Positions 16,904 to 25,848 of a stretch of DNA of 64,000 nucleotides are shown here, piece after piece. The stretch covers positions 218,708 through 282,707 of the forward strand of contig JAMLHN010000001.1 in NCBI GenBank assembly GCA_023957115.1, read 5' to 3'. The position numbers and the translations under genes are program-made. Source of the stretch: Thermomicrobiales bacterium. Lineage in GTDB: Bacteria; Chloroflexota; Chloroflexia; Thermomicrobiales; UBA6265. The notes under the pieces are model-generated. The model searched no databases. It saw nothing but the letters and a program-made list of their open reading frames with translations, and had not been told where the DNA came from. Numbering within the stretch: the first letter of the stretch is position 1; each line of letters starts with the position of its first letter.

Positions 16904-17933
16904 GGGGGAACGGTGAAGCTGGCAGGCTGGGTCCCGATGCTCCAGCGGTCTCGGTGAGAAAACGTTCCTGCGCGGCGGCTGACGCGATGGCGTGGTCGAT
17001 ATCGATCGTGTATGGACCGTCCAGTGACAGCTCGACCGCGACCTCGTGCGAGGTCTTGATCTCGATCTCGCGTTCGCCGTCCAGGGCCACGGTTCCGGCC
17101 GCTGGTTGAAAGACGACGCGATCGCCCGGTGCGAGAAGGTTGGCGGCTGAGATCGGGATCGATCTGAGCAATCCCGGCGCGACCGGCGCCAGCAGCGTTC
17201 GATCGTCTCCTCCTACAACCACGTGCGCTCCCCCCTCCATCCCGGCCTTGTCCGGGAAGAGGAGTCCGCCGATGCCGCAGATGCCGATGGCCGAGGGGAC
17301 GATGCGCGAGACGACGACTTCGGTTAGATGCGAGGCGTCCCAAAGCGCCCGCGCGCCCACCCACTGATGGGCAGAAAGCACCGCGTCGATCAGCGCCAGA
17401 TCGCACAGCTCGCCATCGACATAAACATCGAGCTTGGCCTGGCGTATCGTCGCGCCTGGCGTTGCCCCGGTCGCCACCAATGCGGTGGCAATACCGGCCA
17501 GCGTTCCTTCGACCATACACGGAAAAACGTTGTTGGTGCCGGTCGAGATCGGCATGAGCGGAATGTCGCGGCATCCTTTGGCGACCACCCGATTGGTGCC
17601 GTCCCCACCCAGCGTCACGATGGCGCCCACGTCGAGATCGACGAGCCGCTGGGCAGCTTCGAGCGAATCGCCCGGGTTGCCGAGCACCGGCATCGGGAGC
17701 GGTTCCAGCGAGCAATTCAGCTCGAGATTTTCCGCCGCTCGGGGAACGATGCCGAAGAGGTCGGGCAGGTAATGCACCTGCCCCACCCCGAGCTCCGACA
17801 CGGCCAGGAGCACCCGCCGGACGATATTGATCTTTTCGTGGTTGTCGAACGTCGAGCCGTGCGCCACGATCCGGCGGATGTCCTTGCCAGACGCCGGATT
17901 CGCGATGATCCCGATCGAGGACGCCTCCGTCAT
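16896..17933 (-). CDS. acoX: AcoX-like ATP-NAD kinase-fold protein
   Basis: 345-residue member of the NAD-kinase-like family found in acetoin catabolic clusters, where its exact function is unsettled. Diagnostic blocks are IGIIANPASGKDIRRIVAHG at the N-terminus and the nucleotide motif TLGGDGTNRVVAKG, with PISTGTNNVFP following. The ATG at 17933 overlaps the acoC stop codon in an ATGA, so translation is coupled. It is the last gene of a four-gene acoA-acoB-acoC-acoX operon. The 3' end runs into an inverted repeat. Confidence 0.88.
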   Translation of the reverse strand: MTEASSIGIIANPASGKDIRRIVAHGSTFDNHEKINIVRRVLLAVSELGVGQVHYLPDLFGIVPRAAENLELNCSLEPLPMPVLGNPGDSLEAAQRLVDLDVGAIVTLGGDGTNRVVAKGCRDIPLMPISTGTNNVFPCMVEGTLAGIATALVATGATPGATIRQAKLDVYVDGELCDLALIDAVLSAHQWVGARALWDASHLTEVVVSRIVPSAIGICGIGGLLFPDKAGMEGGAHVVVGGDDRTLLAPVAPGLLRSIPISAANLLAPGDRVVFQPAAGTVALDGEREIEIKTSHEVAVELSLDGPYTIDIDHAIASAAAQERFLTETAGASGPSLPASPFPRS

Positions 17934-19255
17934 CGATCAAGCGATCTCACGAACCGGTCGATGGCGGTTGCCACCGCTTCCGCTCGTTCCACCTGGGGGA
18001 CATGCCCGGTATCGGGCAGCACCTTCAGGAGCCCATCCGGGAAGACCGTCAGCGCGGCGACGGCATCCGAAAGCGGGATGACCCGATCGTGCTCGCCCCA
18101 GATGAGCAGGACCGGTTTGTCGATCGAGCCAAGCTCCGAGAACAGACCGAACTGTTGGGACCCACCGGAGAATGCCGCGTTCGCAACGGCTTGCTGGGCT
18201 GCCCAACCGCCATCCTCGTGGAACCCGGCCATCTCCTCGATACCGCGGTCGGTGACCAGTTTCTGGTCCTGGAAGAAGAGCGAAAGTAGTCCCCGGGCCG
18301 TTTCGACGCCGGAGCTGCCGCCCATGAGATCGAGCAGCTCCTGGGAGATCGACGAACCGAGCGCGGCGCTATCGATCAACACCAGACCCGCGACCAGATC
18401 GGGATGGTCGACTGCCAGCTTCAGAGCAACCGCCCCGCCAAGCGAGTGCCCAACGAGAATCGAAGGCTTGCGGTTGCCGGTTGTCAGCGTTTCGGCGACA
18501 TCGGCGGCAATTCCGGTGACTGAATAGTCGGTCTCAGCGGGTGCGCTCTTGGCCGAACCACCGTGACCGGGAAGGTCGACCGCAGTCATGCGGTGCCCAG
18601 ACGCCAATCCACCCATAACGAGCTGCCAGCTACTGAGTGAGCCACCCAGCCCATGAATGAATACGATTGGCCGGTTGGATTTGGGACCGGCGTCGAGATA
18701 GTGCACTGTCCGCCCACTGGCGAGCGTGGCAACGCCCTCGGTCGGGGACGGATCGACGTTCTCGTCGGCGGCCCGCTGGACATCGTCGCTGGTGATGCGT
18801 CCACCGGGGCCGGTCGCTTCGACCTCAGTGAGCTCGACCCCCAGCGCGGCGGCCAGTTTCTTGGCGGCCGGCGACGCGTTGATCCGGCCACCGGCGTCGC
18901 GACGGGCGGATTGACGCTCGCGTCGCGTGCCGGCTTCCGCCGGCATGGCGGCTTCGGCCGGTGCCGCCGATTCGGGTTTGATCAGTGCGTCGATCTCGGC
19001 GTCGCTCAGGCTCTCGCCCGATTCGACGATCAGCGCGATCGGACCGGAGACGTCGATTTCACTGCCGGCGGGGGCGACGATTTTATAGAGCACGCCACTG
19101 GCAGGCGCGCCGACATCGTCGACGGCTTTTTCGGTTTCGACGGTCAGGATCATGTCTCCTTCGGAGACTTCTGCGCCTTCTTCGACCAGCCAGTCGACGA
19201 TGGTGCCCTGGGTCATGGTCAGACCCCACTTGGGCATTTTGACGATGGTAGCCAT
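17930..19255 (-). CDS. acoC: AcoC-like E2: lipoyl domain, E3-binding domain and alpha/beta hydrolase acyltransferase
   Basis: 441-residue E2 subunit of a 2-oxo-acid/acetoin dehydrogenase complex. Residues 1-75 form the lipoyl domain with the lipoylated lysine in VETEKAVDDV. A peripheral subunit-binding domain follows (NASPAAKKLAAALGVELTEV, then GPGGRITSDDV). The C-terminal part is an alpha/beta hydrolase with nucleophile GHSLGGAV, Asp in WGEHDRVIP and His in DTGHVPQVER. This hydrolase-type catalytic domain distinguishes AcoC from ordinary E2 proteins. ATG at 19255 starts the lipoyl strand ATIVKMPKWG. Confidence 0.92.
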   Translation of the reverse strand: MATIVKMPKWGLTMTQGTIVDWLVEEGAEVSEGDMILTVETEKAVDDVGAPASGVLYKIVAPAGSEIDVSGPIALIVESGESLSDAEIDALIKPESAAPAEAAMPAEAGTRRERQSARRDAGGRINASPAAKKLAAALGVELTEVEATGPGGRITSDDVQRAADENVDPSPTEGVATLASGRTVHYLDAGPKSNRPIVFIHGLGGSLSSWQLVMGGLASGHRMTAVDLPGHGGSAKSAPAETDYSVTGIAADVAETLTTGNRKPSILVGHSLGGAVALKLAVDHPDLVAGLVLIDSAALGSSISQELLDLMGGSSGVETARGLLSLFFQDQKLVTDRGIEEMAGFHEDGGWAAQQAVANAAFSGGSQQFGLFSELGSIDKPVLLIWGEHDRVIPLSDAVAALTVFPDGLLKVLPDTGHVPQVERAEAVATAIDRFVRSLDR

Positions 19256-19268
19256 GACTGCTCCAGGT

Positions 19269-20297
19269 CTAGACGATTTCGCGAACGGTCTCGGCAATCT
19301 TTTCTGGGCTCGGGACGTAGACCTGTTCCAGTGGTGGACTGAACGGAACCGGCGTGTGCGGCGCGGTCACCATCTTGATCGGTGCATCGAGCAGATCGAA
19401 CCCCTTGTCGGCGACCATAGCCGCGATGTCGGCTGCGGCAGAGCAACGCGGATTGTCTTCGTCGACGATGACGAGGCGGTGCGTCTTCTCGACCGAGGAC
19501 AAAATCATGTCTTCATCCAGCGGGGAAAGCGTGCGCGGATCGATGATCTCGACCTCGATCCCTTCACCGGACAGCGTCTTGGCCGCGGTCAACGATTGAT
19601 TGACCATGCGGGAGATGGCCACGATGGTGACGTCGTCGCCGGCGCGTTTGATATCGCCCTTACCGAGTGGAATCCCCTCGTCTCCATCAGGCACTTCGCC
19701 CCGGACGCCATAGAGCACCTTGTTCTCGAAGAACATCACCAGATCGTCATCACGGATGGCGGACAGGAGGAGTCCTTTCGCATCGGCCGGGTTCGAGGGG
19801 ATCACGGTCTTGATTCCGGGCATATGCGTGAAGACGGAATAGTGGCATCCGGAATGCTGGGCGGCGGCATTGACACCGGCCCCAATCTGGGTGCGGATGA
19901 CCAATGGGCATTTTGCCTTGCCACCGAACATGTAGCGGAGCTTGGCGCCTTGATCGAAGATCTGGTCCATACAGCAGCCGAAGAAATCGACATACATGAG
20001 CTCGGCCACCGGGCGCAGGCCGGTGGCGGCTGCGCCGACCGCTGCGCCAATGAACCCAGCTTCAGTGATCGGTGTATCGAGCACGCGATTGCGCCCGAAC
20101 TCCTGCACCAGATTCTTGGTGACGCCCATCGGACCGCCCCAGGCGTCCTCGTTGATGAGATGGTCCACATCCGCGCCACCAGCGATGTCCTCGCCCAGCA
20201 GAATGACATTCGGATCCTCCCGCATGGCAATACGAAGCGCCTCGTTGAGCGCATCCTTCATCGACATGGTTCGGGTTTCTCGGGCCACGGCAACCAT
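19269..20297 (-). CDS. acoB: 2-oxo acid/acetoin dehydrogenase E1 beta subunit
   Basis: 342-residue E1 beta of a thiamine-diphosphate dehydrogenase. Characteristic blocks are SMKDALNEALRIAMREDPNV, LLGEDIAGG, VLDTPITEAGFIGAAVGAA and the C-terminal EIIDPRTLSPLDEDMILSSV. ATG at 20297 has AAGGAGTACC upstream. Only 13 bases separate it from acoC and 20 from acoA. Together with acoA it forms the heterotetrameric E1 that decarboxylates the substrate or cleaves acetoin and passes the acyl group to lipoamide. Confidence 0.93.
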   Translation of the reverse strand: MVAVARETRTMSMKDALNEALRIAMREDPNVILLGEDIAGGADVDHLINEDAWGGPMGVTKNLVQEFGRNRVLDTPITEAGFIGAAVGAAATGLRPVAELMYVDFFGCCMDQIFDQGAKLRYMFGGKAKCPLVIRTQIGAGVNAAAQHSGCHYSVFTHMPGIKTVIPSNPADAKGLLLSAIRDDDLVMFFENKVLYGVRGEVPDGDEGIPLGKGDIKRAGDDVTIVAISRMVNQSLTAAKTLSGEGIEVEIIDPRTLSPLDEDMILSSVEKTHRLVIVDEDNPRCSAAADIAAMVADKGFDLLDAPIKMVTAPHTPVPFSPPLEQVYVPSPEKIAETVREIV

Positions 20298-20317
20298 AGC
20301 GGTACTCCTTTGTCCGG

Positions 20318-21292
20318 CTAGTACGAAACGTAGACGTTGGTCAGGGCATCTTCGACAGCAGGCCACGGAGCGGCTTTCGCATCATCCCAAGAACGTGCGA
20401 GCGCTTCATTGACCTTTTTGTCGATGGCATCGAGCTCACCGGAGGTCGCGAGGTCGTGATCGACCAGGAAGGTGCGTAACCCGGTAATGGGGTCACGGTC
20501 GCGATAGCGGGACACCTCCTCGTCGGTGCGGTAGGTGATCGTGTCGCCCTGGAAGTGACCGTAGAAGCGATAAGTCTTGGCTTCGATCAGCGTTGGTCCC
20601 TGGCCGCTGCGCGCGCGGTCGACGGCGGCTCCTGCTGCCTCGTAGACGGAGAAGAAGTCCAGCCCATCGACGATGATTCCTGGAATGTCATACGCCGCGG
20701 CCCGGTTCGCGATGTCGCCCACGGACACGGCATAGGACGCTGGCGTGGCTTCCGCATAGCCATTGTTTTCGCAGACGAAGATGACCGGCAGCTTCCAGAT
20801 GGCAGCAAGATTCAACGCTTCATGGAAGGTGCCCTGATTCGACGCGCCGTCGCCGAAGAAGGAGACCGACACTGCGCCGTTGCCCCGGATCTTGGCCGTC
20901 AGCGCTGCTCCGCAGGCAAGCGGTAGACCGGCGCCGACGATGCCATTCGCACCGAGCATCCCCTTGTCGACATCGGCGATATGCATCGATCCGCCTTTGC
21001 CATGGCAGACGCCGGTCGATTTGCCCATGAGCTCGGCGACCATGCCGTGGATATCCACGCCCTTGGCAATGCAGTGGCCATGTCCACGGTGGGTGCTGGT
21101 GATGAAGTCGTCATCGGTGAGGTGGGAGCAGATACCGACGGCAACCGCTTCCTCACCGGCGTAGAGGTGAACGAAGCCGGGAACCAGGCCATCGGCAAAG
21201 TTCTTTCCGGCCGCATCTTCGAAGGTGCGGATTTCCACCATTCGGGTGTAGGCGTCGAGGAGTCGTTCTCGATCGGGAAGGGAAGTCGTCAT
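20318..21292 (-). CDS. acoA: 2-oxo acid/acetoin dehydrogenase E1 alpha subunit
   Basis: 324-residue E1 alpha with the thiamine-diphosphate motif GDGASNQGTFHEALNLAAIW ending in CENNGYAEATPASY, and the substrate-side histidines in THRGHGHCIAKG. KSTGVCHGKGGSMHI is the usual E1 alpha block. ATG at 21292 is preceded by GAAGGAGGCAGCC. It is the first gene of the operon. The gene order and the AcoC/AcoX partners favour acetoin over pyruvate as substrate, but no E3 (AcoL) or AcoR regulator is present nearby. Confidence 0.93.
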   Translation of the reverse strand: MTTSLPDRERLLDAYTRMVEIRTFEDAAGKNFADGLVPGFVHLYAGEEAVAVGICSHLTDDDFITSTHRGHGHCIAKGVDIHGMVAELMGKSTGVCHGKGGSMHIADVDKGMLGANGIVGAGLPLACGAALTAKIRGNGAVSVSFFGDGASNQGTFHEALNLAAIWKLPVIFVCENNGYAEATPASYAVSVGDIANRAAAYDIPGIIVDGLDFFSVYEAAGAAVDRARSGQGPTLIEAKTYRFYGHFQGDTITYRTDEEVSRYRDRDPITGLRTFLVDHDLATSGELDAIDKKVNEALARSWDDAKAAPWPAVEDALTNVYVSY

Positions 21293-21334
21293 TGGCTGCC
21301 TCCTTCGTGGGTATAGGTTGTCGATTGAGTCACT

Positions 21335-21361
21335 TATATAGGAGAAGCAGGTTTCAGGCAA
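21335..21361 (-). promoter_or_regulatory. acoA: Candidate promoter for the aco operon
   Basis: On the minus strand TTGCCT (21356-21361) and TATATA (21335-21340) are separated by 15 bases, about 43 bases before the acoA start. The spacing is short for a sigma-70-type promoter, so this is tentative. Confidence 0.35.
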
Positions 21362-21433
21362 CCGAATCCAACTCCATCGCGATTCAGCGATTGACAGATA
21401 TGCTCCAAAGCGGTTCCATGACGGAAAGAAACG

Positions 21434-21454
21434 AGACTGGAGTTCGGAGTCCGA
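21434..21454. repeat. Degenerate heptamer repeat
   Basis: Three successive 7-bp units, AGACTGG, AGTTCGG and AGTCCGA, in the spacer between acoA and the SRPBCC gene. Confidence 0.4.
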
Positions 21455-21612
21455 GACACGACGCAGGGGGAACTGCCTGGAGGGACAACGCGTGGGGTAG
21501 CCGCCGTCCCTGCGCCGGCAACGCTTCGGGATACGGGGCGGATATGCCCTCCGTCATTGCCCGGCTTGCACGTCCGGGTGGCTCTGTTCGACCAAGTTGA
21601 AGGGGGAATCGT

Positions 21613-22143
21613 ATGGCGTTGAAACCGACCGGGAGACTGGATTGCACATCCGCCATTCCGGAGCTCGTTTACGAGCGATCGCTTCCGGTCGCTCGTGACG
21701 TGGCGTGGGCGGCGCTGACGGAATCGGAACGGACCGCTCGATGGATTGGCTCCTGGAGTGGGGAAACCGGCCGGGGGAAAACGATCGAGGTTGTCTGGCT
21801 TGCCGAAGAAGGCACCCCGACCGAGTCGATCAAGATCCTGGTTTGTGATCCCCCGTCGCGATTGGCGCTGGCGGCGGGACCCGATCCAGCCGCCCCATGG
21901 CTGGTTACGGTCGAGCTCCACGAAGAGGCCTGGGGAACCCGCCTCGAATTCCGCCAGCAGATGAACAACGGCCTCTCACCGGCCATGGTCGGCACGGGGT
22001 GGGAATTCTATCTCGATCGATACGTTGCAGCCCTCGACGGCGGCGAAGCCGAACCCTTCGATCACTACCAATCGCTTCAGCCGCACTATGAGGAGCTGCA
22101 GGCGGCAATGGCGCTGTGCACGGAGGACGACGGCAGCTCCTGA
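21613..22143 (+). CDS. SRPBCC/AHSA1-like protein
   Basis: 176-residue protein with the START/Bet v1-like layout of AHSA1-type proteins: an opening strand YERSLPVARDVAWAALTESE, then RTARWIGSWSGE, and a late strand GTRLEFRQQMNNG before a long C-terminal helix (WEFYLDRYVAALDGG). Such proteins bind hydrophobic ligands or act as co-chaperones; the specific role is unknown. ATG at 21613 follows GAAGGGGGA. It is transcribed away from the aco operon, and the next gene is separated by a strong hairpin. Confidence 0.75.
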   Translation: MALKPTGRLDCTSAIPELVYERSLPVARDVAWAALTESERTARWIGSWSGETGRGKTIEVVWLAEEGTPTESIKILVCDPPSRLALAAGPDPAAPWLVTVELHEEAWGTRLEFRQQMNNGLSPAMVGTGWEFYLDRYVAALDGGEAEPFDHYQSLQPHYEELQAAMALCTEDDGSS

Positions 22144-22298
22144 TCCGCCGATCTCCAATGGGGATAGCTGGCCGTGCGGTCAGGGAAACGTTGCTATCAT
22201 TGCGCTCGGCGAGTTTCTTGCCCCTGAGCTGAGCGGCGGATTCCCCGCCTGATCGCTCGCCACCCATTTCACACAAGCAAACGAAATCGAATTCGCAG

Positions 22299-22340
22299 GA
22301 TAAGCGGTTTGGAACGCTCGAACGTTCCAAACCGCTTATC
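22299..22340 (+). promoter_or_regulatory. Perfect 18-bp hairpin just upstream of the SulP start
   Basis: Arms at 22299-22316 and 22323-22340 are exactly complementary (GATAAGCGGTTTGGAACG on the left) with a six-base loop, ending 16 bases before the transporter ATG. It may terminate transcription from the SRPBCC gene or act as a 5' leader structure or operator for the transporter. No T tract follows. Confidence 0.65.
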
Positions 22341-22356
22341 GAGTTGGGAAAACCGG

Positions 22357-23835
22357 ATGCTGATCGGAACTCGGGACGAATGGTTTGGGAATATCCGTCC
22401 GGATATTCTCTCTGGAACAGTCGTGGCGCTGGCGCTCATACCGGAAGCGATCGCGTTTTCGATCATTGCCGGAGTCGACCCCAAGATCGGACTCTATGCC
22501 TCGTTTTCCATTGCGGTCATCATTGCGTTTGCCGGCGGCCGCCCTGGCATGATCTCGGCCGCGACCGGCGCCATGGCGTTGCTCATGGTCGATCTCGTCA
22601 AGGACCACGGGCTGCAATACCTCTTCGCAGCGGCAATTCTGACGGGACTCATCCAGATGGCTGCCGGGCTGGCGGGGATCAGCAAGCTGATGCGGTTCGT
22701 TTCGAATTCGGTCATGACCGGCTTCGTCAATGCGCTGGCAATCCTGATCTTCCTCGCACAGTTACCTGAGCTCATCGACGTCTCGTGGATTACCTACCCG
22801 ATGGTTCTGGCCGGCCTCGCGATCATCTACGGTCTGCCGCGCATCACAACGATCGTGCCCTCCCCGCTGATCTGTATCCTGCTCCTGACCATCGTTTCGC
22901 TGACCTTCGACCTCGACGTGCGCCGGGTGGGCGATATGGGCGAGCTGCCGGATGCGCTCCCCGTCTTTCTCATTCCCGATGTCCCCTTCAATCTGGAGAC
23001 CCTGCGCATCCTGCTGCCCTATGCCATTCCCATGGCGATCGTTGGTCTGCTCGAATCGTTGATGACCGCCTCGATCATCGACGATTTCACCGATACCAAC
23101 AGCAACTCGCGTCGAGAGAGCACCGGGCAGGGTATCGCCAACGTCGCAACCGGGTTTCTGGGCGGTATGGCCGGGTGCGCGATGATCGGGCAATCGGTCA
23201 TCAACGTGAAATCTGGCGGTCGCGGCCGGTTGTCGACCCTGACCGCGGGTGTGTTGTTGCTGATCCTCGTGGTCGTGCTGGGGGATTGGGTCGGCAAGAT
23301 GCCGATGCCGGCGCTCGTCGCCGTGATGATCATGGTGTCGATCGGGACGTTCAACTGGCGTTCGATCGCTAATCTGCGGATCTATCCGTGGACCTCGAGC
23401 GCCGTCATGCTGGCCACGGTGGCGGTTGTCGTCGCAACGCACAACCTCGCCTATGGCGTGGTCGTTGGTGTGCTGTTCAGTGGCATCTTCTTCGCCTGGA
23501 AGATCGGCCAGCTCTTCTCCGTCACCTCGACGATTACCGAAGATGGGCGTCATCGAACCTATGTCGTCGATGGGCAGGTCTTCTTTGCGTCGCGGGATTG
23601 GTTTGTGCAGTCGTTCGACTTTCAGGAAGGGCTCGAGACTGTCACGATCGATGTCCACCGTGCGCACTTCTGGGACATCTCCGCCATTGCGGCGCTCGAT
23701 AAAGTTGTGTTGAAGTTCAGGCGAGATGGAGCGACCGTTGCGATCAAGGGGATGAATCAACCAAGCTCGCAGATGGTCGACTTGCTGGCTGTCCATGATA
23801 AGAGCGACGCGCTCGACTATGTGCCAGGCCATTAG
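22357..23835 (+). CDS. SulP-family anion transporter with STAS domain
   Basis: 492-residue membrane transporter (SLC26/SulP), carrying sulfate, bicarbonate or a similar anion. About ten to twelve hydrophobic segments begin at [20 protein letters not shown], a conserved first-helix signature; [17 protein letters not shown] and [20 protein letters not shown] are also typical. The last 110 residues form a short STAS domain ([20 protein letters not shown]). ATG at 22357 was chosen because the longer frame begins inside the hairpin arm. The universal stress protein follows after 96 bases, a common partnership of transporter and Usp. Confidence 0.92.
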   Translation: MLIGTRDEWFGNIRPDILSGTVVALALIPEAIAFSIIAGVDPKIGLYASFSIAVIIAFAGGRPGMISAATGAMALLMVDLVKDHGLQYLFAAAILTGLIQMAAGLAGISKLMRFVSNSVMTGFVNALAILIFLAQLPELIDVSWITYPMVLAGLAIIYGLPRITTIVPSPLICILLLTIVSLTFDLDVRRVGDMGELPDALPVFLIPDVPFNLETLRILLPYAIPMAIVGLLESLMTASIIDDFTDTNSNSRRESTGQGIANVATGFLGGMAGCAMIGQSVINVKSGGRGRLSTLTAGVLLLILVVVLGDWVGKMPMPALVAVMIMVSIGTFNWRSIANLRIYPWTSSAVMLATVAVVVATHNLAYGVVVGVLFSGIFFAWKIGQLFSVTSTITEDGRHRTYVVDGQVFFASRDWFVQSFDFQEGLETVTIDVHRAHFWDISAIAALDKVVLKFRRDGATVAIKGMNQPSSQMVDLLAVHDKSDALDYVPGH

Positions 23836-23931
23836 GGCGCGTTCGAACGCCAGGCGAAGGTTCGGCGTCCAGTGCAAACGCCAAGCATCGCCACACTGGA
23901 CTCTGGGCTCAACGACAAGGAACCTCACAAC

Positions 23932-24783
23932 ATGACCGTTCTTACCTATATCGACCGTTCGCCGTTTTCTCGTGGGGTTCTGGACGCTGCCGTCTGGCTC
24001 GCCCGGCGGCTCGATCAGCCGGTCGAGCTCGTTCACACCGTGACGTTGGCCGCCGGGCGGAGCAGTCAGGATCTGAGCGGCTATATGGCCGTCGACGCAC
24101 CAGAAACCGCGTTCGAGAAGCAAGTGCCGTTCGACGAAGCGCAGAACCGGGTCCGGATCGAGGACGGCCATCGATTGCTCGATGCGGGAGCGGCCGCAGT
24201 TCGCGAGGCGGGGATCCGCTCAGTGACGGAACGTCTCTACCAGGGGACGATTGCGCAGCATCTTGCCGCGACTCAGGAGAACCATTCGGCGATTGTGGTT
24301 GGCCGGCAAGGTGAATCGACGCATCGCGCCCCGGCGCGGCTCGGACGCAACATCGAGTATGTGCTGCAAACCGCGACGCGCCCGGTGGTCATCGCACCGC
24401 ATCAGTTCGTTCCGATCGAGCGATCACTCATCGCGTGGGACGGCGGTCGCAGCTGCGAAGCCGCACTCGATTTTCTGGTGGCGAATGGCTTGTTGACCGG
24501 AGATCAGGCAACGCTCCTGCATGTTGGGCACGGACCGGCTCCATCTGGGATCAGGGCGGCCGGGGACCGATTGACATCCGCGGGCGTCGATGCCTCGATC
24601 GAGCAATCGACCGGCCAGGTTGCGGAGGCCATCCTCCGGTGCGCGTCGGCCATGCCGGCCGAGCTCGTGATCATGGGCGCGTTTGGACACTCCCGTCTCC
24701 GCCGGGCACTCCTCGGCAGCACCACGTCTGCAATCCTGTTGAACTGTCCCAGCACCATCATGGTCGTCCGCTCGGCCGACTAG
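23932..24783 (+). CDS. Universal stress protein, tandem UspA domains
   Basis: 283-residue protein with two UspA-like domains. The first (residues 1 to about 145) starts VLTYIDRSPFSRGVLDAAVW. The second begins near residue 165 (SLIAWDGGRSCEAALDFLV) and ends with the ATP-binding-type motif GAFGHSRLRRALLGSTTSAI. The first domain has a comparable but altered loop (VVGRQGESTHRAPARLG), so nucleotide binding is probably in the second domain. ATG at 23932 follows ACAAGGA. It is located just downstream of the SulP transporter and likely co-expressed, possibly as a regulator of it. Confidence 0.88.
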   Translation: MTVLTYIDRSPFSRGVLDAAVWLARRLDQPVELVHTVTLAAGRSSQDLSGYMAVDAPETAFEKQVPFDEAQNRVRIEDGHRLLDAGAAAVREAGIRSVTERLYQGTIAQHLAATQENHSAIVVGRQGESTHRAPARLGRNIEYVLQTATRPVVIAPHQFVPIERSLIAWDGGRSCEAALDFLVANGLLTGDQATLLHVGHGPAPSGIRAAGDRLTSAGVDASIEQSTGQVAEAILRCASAMPAELVIMGAFGHSRLRRALLGSTTSAILLNCPSTIMVVRSAD

Positions 24784-24871
24784 CAGCCGTCCGGCTCGTT
24801 CTCGTGCGTTGTTTTGGGCCAGTGTGGTCGTTGCCAGCGATTGCTCTGGGCACTGGACGCGTTGCACGGCG

Positions 24872-25642
24872 TCAGTCCAAGCCGACTGCAAGACCGTCGT
24901 TGCCTTGCGCGCCCCAACAGGCCATGAAGCGATCCCACGGTACCTCGAACTCGTATTGCCGCTCCCAATTGGTATCGGTTGGTCCGAGCAGATCGCGAAT
25001 AACGACGACGTCGTCGTTGTACCCAATGACGACCATTGCGTGATCGTTGCTGAGCACGACCGGGAGTTGCGCTCCCTCCGGGGTGATCCAGGTGGCAGGT
25101 GTCCAATCCTTGAAATCGACGGTGATCTTGATCCAGATCAGCCGGCCCCGGTTCAGGTGGTTCTTGATGCGCTGCTGCGTTCCAATCACCTTGGTGTAGA
25201 GCCCATACTGCTGGAAAACCTGACGCATGACCGGTGCGGTGGTGCGGCAGAGGAAGTTCGAGGTGTAGTCGCCGGAAAACGACGTGGTGATGTCGCCTCC
25301 ATAAATGAGGACGCCTGAATCGGTCCACACATAGTAGGGCTCGATCCGGTAGTCGATCGGAAGGAGCTGGAGCTGCTCGGCCATCGACGCGTCGATACCG
25401 AACGTCTTGAGAATCGCCCACGACGCATCGAACTCACAGGAGTAGAGGTAGAACGGCCCGGCCTTGCTCGCGGTGGGAACGTAGGCAATGTACTCCGATG
25501 GATCGCGCCATGGGGTGGGAGCGTTCAAGACTGGCGGCGATTCGGCGAGCGAACGCTCCGGTCGGAGCGCCGATCCGGCCAGGGTAGCGGCGGCGGCGCT
25601 CAGAAGCGTGCGGCGGTTGAGCAGTGAGGGAACGTTTGCCAT
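24872..25642 (-). CDS. Exported C39-like cysteine peptidase-fold protein
   Basis: 256-residue protein with a Tat-type signal (LNRRTLLSAAAATLAGSAL). The mature part resembles the C39-like (papain-fold) domain found in many actinobacterial and Chloroflexota exported proteins. A candidate nucleophile Cys occurs in YSCEFDASWAILKTFGI and a candidate His in SNDHAMVVIGYNDDVVVIRD, followed by an Asp/Gly-rich loop. Whether it is an active peptidase is unclear because the Cys context lacks the usual Gln. ATG at 25642 directly precedes the signal. The neighbours are unrelated. Confidence 0.7.
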   Translation of the reverse strand: MANVPSLLNRRTLLSAAAATLAGSALRPERSLAESPPVLNAPTPWRDPSEYIAYVPTASKAGPFYLYSCEFDASWAILKTFGIDASMAEQLQLLPIDYRIEPYYVWTDSGVLIYGGDITTSFSGDYTSNFLCRTTAPVMRQVFQQYGLYTKVIGTQQRIKNHLNRGRLIWIKITVDFKDWTPATWITPEGAQLPVVLSNDHAMVVIGYNDDVVVIRDLLGPTDTNWERQYEFEVPWDRFMACWGAQGNDGLAVGLD

Positions 25643-25765
25643 GGGAGACGATCGTTTCTAGTCAGGGAATGTGATCGGGGGGAAGAAAGCTCGGACCTTG
25701 TCCGTGGGAATTTGCTCAAATTCCAGCGAACATTGTGCCCAATGAGTGAGGAGCTTGGCAAATGC

Positions 25766-25794
25766 TTGGACTTTTGACGGCTTTAGTACATAAT
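25766..25794 (+). promoter_or_regulatory. Candidate promoter of the oligopeptide-binding protein gene
   Basis: TTGGAC at 25766-25771 and CATAAT at 25789-25794 (five of six matches to a -10 box) are separated by 17 bases, about 55 bases before the GTG start. The -35 match is weak. Confidence 0.4.
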
Positions 25795-25848
25795 TGCCGC
25801 CACTCAATGACTTGGGGAAATGTGTTCGTTTTCGGAGAGGAGTCTTTC

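Larger units (their letters stand above)
21293..21612. other. Divergent spacer upstream of the aco operon
   Basis: 320 bases without a gene between acoA (minus) and the SRPBCC gene (plus). It holds a candidate minus-strand promoter near 21335-21361, a TTGACA at 21391-21396 on the plus strand without a convincing -10, and a heptamer run at 21434-21454. No open frame with a ribosome binding site was found. Confidence 0.5.

Noticed and set aside
21391..21396. TTGACA on the plus strand as promoter of the SRPBCC gene
   Set aside because: No acceptable -10 box 16-18 bases downstream, and it lies more than 200 bases from the start codon.
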